In this document: piece by piece, positions 30,821 to 35,761 of the stretch
How positions within the stretch are numbered: the stretch's first letter is position 1
How the letters are laid out: every line of letters starts with the position of its first letter
Assembly: GCF_004803405.1 (NCBI RefSeq)
Contig: NZ_SSXI01000230.1
Span: 1-35,761 of the forward strand
Direction: 5' to 3'
From: Nocardioides sp.
GTDB lineage: Bacteria > Actinomycetota > Actinomycetes > Propionibacteriales > Nocardioidaceae
Length of the DNA: 35,761 nt
The notes under the pieces: generated by a model
Databases searched by the model: none
What the model saw: only the letters and a program-made list of their open reading frames with translations
Told to the model about the DNA's origin: nothing
Program-made: the position numbers and the translations under genes

Positions 30821-32493
30821 TGACAGGCGGAGTCAGCACCGGCGACCTGTGGTGGAAGAACGCGGTCGTCTACTGCGTCGACATCGAGACCTTCCAGGAC
30901 TCCGACGGTGACGGGATCGGGGACATCGCCGGCCTCACGCAGCGGATCGACTACCTCGCCGAGCTCGGAGTGACCTGCCTGTGGCTGATGCCCTTCTTCC
31001 CCACCCCCGACCGGGACGACGGGTACGACGTCACCGACCTGTTCGGCGTCGACTCCAGGCTCGGGACGCACGGGGACCTGGTCGAGCTGCTCCGGACGGC
31101 GGCTGACCGCGGCATCCGGGTCGTCGCCGACCTCGTCGTCAACCACACCTCTGACAAGCACCCGTGGTTCAAGGCGGCCCGCCGCAGTCGGGACAACCCG
31201 TTCCGTGACTACTACGTCTGGCGGTCCGACCCACCCGAGGACACCTCCAAGCAGGTGGTCTTCCCCGACCGGGAGGACAGCATCTGGAGTCTCGACGAGC
31301 GCACCGGCGAGTGGTACCTGCACCACTTCTACTCCCACCAGCCCGATCTCAACTTCGCCAATCCCGAGGTGCGCGACCAGATCGCGAAGTCGATCGGGCT
31401 GTGGCTGCAGCTCGGCCTGGCCGGCTTCCGGGTGGACGCCGTGCCGTTCCTGGTCGCCGACATCGACACCACGCGCGACGACGTGCCGGGCGACCCGCAC
31501 GAGTACCTCAAGGCGCTGCGGTCCTTCCTCGGGCGACGACGCGGCGACGCGATCCTGCTCGGCGAGGTGAACCTTCCGCACAAGGACCAACGCGCCTACT
31601 TCGGCGGCTCCGACGGCGACGAGCTCACCATGATGTTCGACTTCATCGGGATGCAGTCGCTCTACCTGGCCATGGCCCGCGAGGACGCGCGCCCCTTGGC
31701 GAGGGCGCTGAAGGCGCGGCCGAAGGTGCATCCCGACTGCCAGTGGGCGACCTTCGTCCGCAACCACGACGAGCTCACCCTCGACAAGCTCTCCGAGCGC
31801 GAGCGGCAGGAGGTGTTCGCGGCGTTCGGGCCTGAGCCGTCGATGCAGCTCTACGGGCGGGGCCTCAAGCGCCGCCTGCCCCCGATGCTGGACGGCGACC
31901 CGCGCCGCCTCCGGATGGCCTACAGCCTGCTCTTCAGCCTGCCGGGCACGCCGACGCTGTACTACGGCGAGGAGATCGGCATGGGCGAGGATCTGGAGGC
32001 CGAGGGCCGGATGGCTGTGCGTACGCCGATGCAGTGGGACTCCTCCCCCAACGGCGGCTTCTCGACGGCGTCGCCCCGCCGTCTCGTGCAGCGGCCGGTG
32101 CCCGGCGGCTACGGTCCCCAGCACGTGAACGTCGCCGACCAGAGACACGATCCGCAGTCCCTGTGGAGCTTCCTGCGCGAGCTGATCCAGACCTACCGGG
32201 AGTGCCCCGAGCTGGGCTGGGGCGAGTTCGCCGTACTGCCACAGCAGCACCGCCAGGTGCTCGCGCACCGCTGCAGCTGGCAGGGGTCGTCGGTGATCGC
32301 CGTGCACAACCTCTCGGCGCAGTCGGTGACGGCGACGGTCCAGCTCGATCCCGCTGACCTCGCGGCCGACGGGCCCACCTTCCTCCACGACCTGTTCGCC
32401 CACAAGCGGTTCGAGGCCGGACCTGCCGGGGCCGTCGAGCTCGCGCTCGACGGCTACGGCCATCGCTGGCTGCGGACTAGCGCGCCTGGGTGA
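30820..32493 (+). CDS. GH13 alpha-amylase family protein, trehalose-synthase-like
   Basis: This 557-residue GH13 protein has the (beta/alpha)8 core: IETFQDSDGDGIGDIAGLTQ, then DLVVNHTSDKHPWF (region I), GLAGFRVDAVPF (region II, nucleophile Asp206), ILLGEVNLP (region III, acid Glu249) and FVRNHDELT (region IV, Asp317). Sequence near TPTLYYGEEIGMGEDL and AVRTPMQWDSS, and the start at WWKNAVVYCVDIETF, resemble trehalose synthase / maltose transglucosylase (GH13_16). A C-terminal beta domain follows (about 470-557). There is no signal peptide, so it is cytosolic. It starts inside the LLM stop. The last 17 bases overlap the convergent GH6 gene. Hydrolase or transglycosylase activity cannot be separated by eye. 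Confidence 0.92.
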   Translation: MTGGVSTGDLWWKNAVVYCVDIETFQDSDGDGIGDIAGLTQRIDYLAELGVTCLWLMPFFPTPDRDDGYDVTDLFGVDSRLGTHGDLVELLRTAADRGIRVVADLVVNHTSDKHPWFKAARRSRDNPFRDYYVWRSDPPEDTSKQVVFPDREDSIWSLDERTGEWYLHHFYSHQPDLNFANPEVRDQIAKSIGLWLQLGLAGFRVDAVPFLVADIDTTRDDVPGDPHEYLKALRSFLGRRRGDAILLGEVNLPHKDQRAYFGGSDGDELTMMFDFIGMQSLYLAMAREDARPLARALKARPKVHPDCQWATFVRNHDELTLDKLSERERQEVFAAFGPEPSMQLYGRGLKRRLPPMLDGDPRRLRMAYSLLFSLPGTPTLYYGEEIGMGEDLEAEGRMAVRTPMQWDSSPNGGFSTASPRRLVQRPVPGGYGPQHVNVADQRHDPQSLWSFLRELIQTYRECPELGWGEFAVLPQQHRQVLAHRCSWQGSSVIAVHNLSAQSVTATVQLDPADLAADGPTFLHDLFAHKRFEAGPAGAVELALDGYGHRWLRTSAPG

Positions 32494-33670
32494 ACCTGGT
32501 CGAGTTCGCCATCCGCACCGAGCGGAACTCGGTCCGCGAGTCGAGGCCCCCCTGCTGCATCCAGCGCCAGCCCCTGCCGAACCACAGGTAGCCGTCGACC
32601 ACGCGTGCCGCCTGCTGCCGGAGCCCGGGGGCGTCGGGGCCGAGCCCGAGCTTGGCCGACTCGGGGCCGACCGGGTTCCAGGTCGGCCGATGGCCGAGCG
32701 ACTGGCAGACCCGCTCGGTGCGCGAACCGCAGGTGGGGGTGTTGTCGAACTGGTAGTACTCGTTGCGCGTGGCCCGATACTTCGCGCCCCACCGGGCATC
32801 CCACTGCTTCCACGTGAACGGGGTGCCGTTGTCGGCGGTGTCGATGACGGCGCGCTTGCCCCGGATCCCGCCCCGGGAGAGGGCCGCGCTCACCTTCGCC
32901 GCGAACGCGACGTTGGAGGCCACCGAGTCGTAGTGCGTGGCGCCGAGCGCGAAGCCCCGCACGTACTGGACGCCGCTGGCGCGGAGCAGCCGGACGGCCT
33001 CGTCGACGTAGAGCCAGTCCGCGGAGCCGGCGTCGATGTAGATCGCCTCGCGGCGCAGCGTCTGGGAGAGGTATCTCGCAGCCCAGGCCGTCATCCGCAT
33101 CCGGACGCCCGGGGTCGGGTCGCGCAGCTCGCGTCCGCCGTTGGCGTGGTTGGCGGAGATCGCCAGGTCGGGCTCGAGGATTATGGCGACCCGCGCCGTG
33201 CCGATGCCGGCCGCGATCTGGCGGATCCACCGCTGGTAGCGCTCCATGGACCACGACATGGCCGGGCGCTTGCCGTCGACGACCTCGCCGTCGGGCCACA
33301 GCCCGAAGATGGCCAGCTGCACCAGTGCGTCGGGGTTGCTCCGCTGCGCGTCGACGACGTAGGCGGCCACGTTCTTGCGCACGCTGTCGACGTTGCACGA
33401 GCGGCAGTTGGCGAACCAGCGGGCCTTCGGCGACTTCGCGATCTTGGCCAACGCGGCCTTCCTGGCCGGGTCCGGCTCGTCCCGGTAGTTGGTGAACTCG
33501 GGGTTCGCGCGGGTGGCGATCGTGGAGTGGTTCCACGGCCCGGGCTTGGCGAGAGGGTTGCTCGGGTTGGCGGAGAGCGCAGCCTCCGACGGGCCCACCA
33601 GGCTCACCGCAAGGAGCAGCGGGACTGCGACGGCGACCGACGTGGCGAGAAGCCTGCGCATCGTATTCAT
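32477..33670 (-). CDS. Secreted glycoside hydrolase family 6 (beta-1,4-glucanase)
   Basis: This 397-residue GH6 enzyme has a signal peptide (MNTMRRLLATSVAVAVPLLL then AVSLVGPSEAA). Catalytic landmarks are IILEPDLA (general acid Asp168), EAIYIDAGSADWL, QYVRGFALGATHYDSVASN and KRAVIDTADNGTPF. The C-terminal aromatic segment LWFGRGWRWMQQ ends the barrel. GH6 enzymes are inverting endoglucanases or cellobiohydrolases. I see no cellulose-binding module, so soluble or cell-wall-linked beta-glucan is as likely as crystalline cellulose. The ATG has AGGGAGAGG upstream. It is convergent with the GH13 gene, with a 17-base overlap of 3' ends. Confidence 0.9.
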   Translation of the reverse strand: MNTMRRLLATSVAVAVPLLLAVSLVGPSEAALSANPSNPLAKPGPWNHSTIATRANPEFTNYRDEPDPARKAALAKIAKSPKARWFANCRSCNVDSVRKNVAAYVVDAQRSNPDALVQLAIFGLWPDGEVVDGKRPAMSWSMERYQRWIRQIAAGIGTARVAIILEPDLAISANHANGGRELRDPTPGVRMRMTAWAARYLSQTLRREAIYIDAGSADWLYVDEAVRLLRASGVQYVRGFALGATHYDSVASNVAFAAKVSAALSRGGIRGKRAVIDTADNGTPFTWKQWDARWGAKYRATRNEYYQFDNTPTCGSRTERVCQSLGHRPTWNPVGPESAKLGLGPDAPGLRQQAARVVDGYLWFGRGWRWMQQGGLDSRTEFRSVRMANSTRFTQAR

Positions 33671-33732
33671 CGCCTCTCCCTTCGACAGCGGCAGCCGAAA
33701 CCGTAGGCGTCCGCGCGCGGTCTCACCGGCGA

Positions 33733-33778
33733 TTGTTCTGGAGCATCTGCTCTGCTACGGTTCCGGAGCGATTGCTCC
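33733..33778 (+). promoter_or_regulatory. Promoter with two operator-like repeats before enoyl-CoA hydratase
   Basis: TTGTTC (33733-33738) and TACGGT (33756-33761) are 17 bases apart. An inverted repeat GAGCATCTGCTC (33741-33752) fills the spacer, and a second, GGAGCGATTGCTCC (33765-33778), covers the expected start of transcription. The repeats share the half-sites GGAGC and GCTC with centres 25 bases apart. Binding here would block RNA polymerase, which suits the TetR protein encoded in the same operon. Confidence 0.6.
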
Positions 33779-33802
33779 ATAATCATCGAAAGCAGGCCAC
33801 GC

Positions 33803-34462
33803 ATGCCCCAGCTGACCCAGGACGGTCCGGTCTGGACCCTCGACCTCGGCGACGACGAGAACCGCTTCTCCCCCGACTGGCTCGCCTCGGTCACCGACAC
33901 CCTCGACGCCGTCGCCGACTCCACGGAGCCGGCCGTGCTCGTCACCACCGGCGGGGGCCGGTTCTACTCCAACGGGCTCGACCTCGACTGGCTCGGTGCC
34001 CACCCTGAGGAGATGACCTCGTACGTCGCGCGCGTGGAGGACCTGCTGGCGAGGATGCTCACGCTTCCCGTGCCGACCGTCGCCGCGGTGAACGGCCACG
34101 CGTTCGGCGGTGGCGCGATGCTCGCGATGGCCCACGATCACCGATTCATGCGCCGGGACCGCGGCTACTTCTGCTTCCCCGAGGTGGACATCCGGATCCC
34201 GTTCACGCCGGGCATGGCCGCGCTGATCCAGTCGAAGCTGACCCCGCGCGCCGCGCTCGAGTCGATGACCACCGGACGACGGTACGGCGGCGAGGACGCC
34301 GCGAGCGCCGGGCTCGTCGACGGGGCCGGAGCCCTCGAGGAGCTGCCGGCACTCGCCCGGGCGACGGCCGACCATCTCGCCGGGAAGGACCGCGCCACTC
34401 TCGCCCAGATCAAGGCCACGATGTTCGCCGACGTCGTCGCCTCGCTGCGGCCCCGCGGCTGA
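33803..34462 (+). CDS. Enoyl-CoA hydratase/isomerase family protein
   Basis: This 219-residue crotonase-fold protein is on the short side for the family. It shows PAVLVTTGGGRFYSNGLDLD, then PTVAAVNGHAFGGGAMLAMA (the oxyanion-hole Gly-rich loop), HDHRFMRRDRGYFCFPEVDI and LTPRAALESMTTGRRYGGED. The short length and ending at a KATMF region point to a delta3,delta2-enoyl-CoA isomerase rather than a hydratase. Of the two hydratase glutamates only one candidate (PEVDI) is obvious. It acts on acyl-CoA in the cytosol. It is followed two bases later by a TetR gene and preceded by a promoter with operator repeats. Confidence 0.9.
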   Translation: MPQLTQDGPVWTLDLGDDENRFSPDWLASVTDTLDAVADSTEPAVLVTTGGGRFYSNGLDLDWLGAHPEEMTSYVARVEDLLARMLTLPVPTVAAVNGHAFGGGAMLAMAHDHRFMRRDRGYFCFPEVDIRIPFTPGMAALIQSKLTPRAALESMTTGRRYGGEDAASAGLVDGAGALEELPALARATADHLAGKDRATLAQIKATMFADVVASLRPRG

Positions 34463-34464
34463 CG

Positions 34465-35070
34465 GTGGGCCGGCCGCGGTCGCACGACCTGGACCTGCTG
34501 CTCGACCACGCCCGCGCACTGTGGGTCGACGGCGGCGCGGCCGGCCTCACGATCCGCCGGCTGAGCGCGCGGTCCGGGGTGTCGAACGGGGCGATCTACA
34601 ACGCCTTCGGCTCGCGCGACAACCTGCTCGCCCGGGTGTGGGCACGCGAGGCCGACGCCTTCCTCGCCTTCCAGCGGGAGGCGGTCGAGCACGCGGGCCG
34701 CGCCGGTACCGCGCAGGACGCCGTCGTGGCGGCGGCGCTGGCCCCGGCGACGTACGCGAGGACCGACGAGCAGGCGGCTCGCCTGCTGCTGGCGGTGCCG
34801 ATCGGCGACATCGTGAACGCCGACCTGGGGCCCACCGAGCGGTCGCTGATCGAGGGTCAACGCCGCCTGCTGTGGGACCTGATCGTCGAGCTGGCCGAGC
34901 GACTGTGGGGGCGCTCGGACCGGTCGGCCGCCACGCTGGTCACCTACTGTCTGGTGGACCTGCCCGGCAAGCTGCTGCTCTCCGCCGCCGGGCCCACCGA
35001 CCCGCTCGCCGTCCACGCGGTGGAGCAGGCCGTGCGCGGCATCACCGGAGTCCGCCCTCCGACGCCGTGA
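34465..35070 (+). CDS. TetR-family transcriptional regulator
   Basis: This 201-residue TetR protein has the N-terminal helix-turn-helix GGAAGLTIRRLSARSGVSNG, then AIYNAFGSRDNLLARVW. The C-terminal ligand domain (about 60-195) is hydrophobic and helical, with AARLLLAVPIGDIVNADLGP. The GTG start at 34465 is two bases after the isomerase stop, so it is translated from the same message. It probably represses the operon through the GGAGC-GCTCC repeats upstream of the isomerase. An acyl-CoA or fatty acid ligand is likely from context; this is inference. Confidence 0.92.
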   Translation: MGRPRSHDLDLLLDHARALWVDGGAAGLTIRRLSARSGVSNGAIYNAFGSRDNLLARVWAREADAFLAFQREAVEHAGRAGTAQDAVVAAALAPATYARTDEQAARLLLAVPIGDIVNADLGPTERSLIEGQRRLLWDLIVELAERLWGRSDRSAATLVTYCLVDLPGKLLLSAAGPTDPLAVHAVEQAVRGITGVRPPTP

Positions 35071-35124
35071 GCTCGTCCCATCCGCGACGCCGCGGGCGAC
35101 GAACCACCTCCCGAGTCCCTGCCC

Positions 35125-35149
35125 GGCTGTATTGGGCCGACGCGGGTAC
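35125..35149 (+). promoter_or_regulatory. SigB-like promoter of DUF4383 gene
   Basis: GGCT (35125-35128), a 15-base spacer and GGGTAC (35144-35149) match the SigB consensus GNNT-N14-16-GGGTAC. The leader to the ATG would be about 27 bases, the same layout as the SRPBCC promoter at 14635-14658. The GNNT part is weak on its own. Confidence 0.5.
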
Positions 35150-35182
35150 CGGACGAGCACCAACTCTCATCAAGGAGTCGCC

Positions 35183-35650
35183 ATGAACACCTCCACCACA
35201 CCCGGTTCCATGACCGCCACACCGATCCAGACCGCGGCCACGGTCGTCGCCGCCGTCTTCCTGCTGGTGGGCGTACTCGGGTTCATCCCCGGCGTCACCA
35301 CGGGCTATGACGACATGAAGTTCGCCGGGCACGAGTCCGAGGCCAAGCTCCTCGACATCTTCCAGGTCTCGATCCTCCACAACATCGTGCACCTGCTGTT
35401 CGGGCTCGTCGGGCTCGCACTGGCGCGGACGTGGAGCGGTGCACGCGCCTTCCTGATCGGCGGGGGCGCCGTTTACGGCCTGCTGTTCGTCTACGGGCTG
35501 CTCATCGACCAGGACAGCGACGCCAACTTCGTCCCGCTCAACGACGCCGACAACATCCTCCACCTGGTGCTCGCGCTCGGGATGATCGCACTCGGCCTGG
35601 CCCTCGGCCGCAACGGCACGACGGCCACCACCACGCCGCGCGCTCATTGA
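35183..35650 (+). CDS. DUF4383 family membrane protein
   Basis: This 155-residue protein has four hydrophobic segments: TVVAAVFLLVGVLGFIPGV, NIVHLLFGLVGLALA, AFLIGGGAVYGLLFVYGLL and ILHLVLALGMIALGLALG. The NIVHLLFG and ADNILHLVLA pair is typical of DUF4383. The family is uncharacterised and common in actinobacteria. The ATG has AAGGAG five bases upstream. A SigB-type promoter lies in front, suggesting stress expression. A strong hairpin follows the stop after 43 bases. It appears to be monocistronic. Confidence 0.9.
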   Translation: MNTSTTPGSMTATPIQTAATVVAAVFLLVGVLGFIPGVTTGYDDMKFAGHESEAKLLDIFQVSILHNIVHLLFGLVGLALARTWSGARAFLIGGGAVYGLLFVYGLLIDQDSDANFVPLNDADNILHLVLALGMIALGLALGRNGTTATTTPRAH

Positions 35651-35693
35651 CCAGTCCTGGGGCCCGTGCGACATTGACGGGATGGGTGAGCTG

Positions 35694-35761
35694 AGGGGCC
35701 GAGGCTCCGCGCCGCAACGGCCGCGCGCAGGCGCGTCCGGCGGCCCGGTGCCGAGGCCCCT
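35694..35761. repeat. Long hairpin after DUF4383 gene, cut at window edge
   Basis: AGGGGCC (35694-35700) pairs with GGCCCCT (35755-35761). Further inner pairings share the same centre (GGC with GCC, CCG with CGG, GCCGC with GCGGC). An apical CGCGC/GCGCG stem at 35724-35735 is slightly off that centre. It is probably the DUF4383 terminator, but any T-tract would lie beyond the window. Confidence 0.5.

Noticed and set aside
35682..35761. Possible gene start ATG at 35682 running off the window
   Set aside because: Only 26 codons are visible, there is no ribosome binding site, and the stretch coincides with a strong hairpin. Evidence is too thin to call a gene.

Overview
The window is chromosomal DNA of a high-GC Gram-positive bacterium, most likely an actinobacterium of the Nocardioides / Propionibacteriales kind. 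I infer this from the GC-rich composition and codon use, many GTG and TTG starts, SigB-type promoters (GNNT-N14/15-GGGTAC), an ArsR with a Cys15-Cys16 pair as in Corynebacterium, and the families present (DUF445, DUF4383, LigD-type polymerase, LLM oxidoreductase). The assignment is inference, because no rRNA or phylogenetic marker is in view. Coding density is high and no gap above 300 bases lacks a gene. I saw no tRNA, rRNA, CRISPR array, insertion sequence or prophage.

Layout. 1-6.5 kb: a partial gene (possibly FHA-type) coupled to a PP2C phosphatase, an FKBP prolyl isomerase, an S4 RNA-binding protein, a DUF445 membrane protein behind an attenuator-like terminator, an NmrA-like reductase gene that appears frameshifted, and a SMARCAL1-like SNF2 helicase. 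6.8-12.5 kb: an exported helical-repeat protein, an HxlR regulator preceded by three 22-bp repeats, an overlapping arsenic operon (arsR, aquaporin, arsC), and a PadR regulator coupled to a FadH-like dienoyl-CoA reductase. A 128-bp palindrome fills the convergent gap after fadH. 12.7-15 kb: a small membrane protein, a Cys-rich copper-storage-type four-helix protein, an AlkB-like dioxygenase and an SRPBCC protein behind a SigB-like promoter, and a 67-residue CxxC protein.

15-23.6 kb is the main system: a compact type IV pilus operon on the minus strand, in the order pilA, pilT, pilB, pilC, pilV-like, pilW-like, a 728-residue pilX/adhesin-like protein, pilD. From pilT onward every gene overlaps its neighbour or nearly touches it. 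pilD appears to start at a CTG in a CTGA overlap. A hairpin separates the pilin gene from the rest, and pilA has an AT-rich upstream region. No pilM, pilN, pilO or secretin gene is in view.

23.7-35.7 kb: a TetR/hydrolase divergent pair with two matched operators, a LigD-like protein with phosphoesterase and polymerase domains but no ligase, an exported DUF1800/DUF1501 pair, an LLM flavin oxidoreductase overlapping a trehalose-synthase-like GH13 enzyme, a secreted GH6 glucanase, an enoyl-CoA hydratase/TetR operon with operator-like repeats over its promoter, and a DUF4383 membrane protein with a second SigB-like promoter. The strongest second-look items are the pilus operon with its large unclassified pilin-like protein and CTG start, the 128-bp palindrome, the ligase-less LigD, and the homopolymer frameshift.
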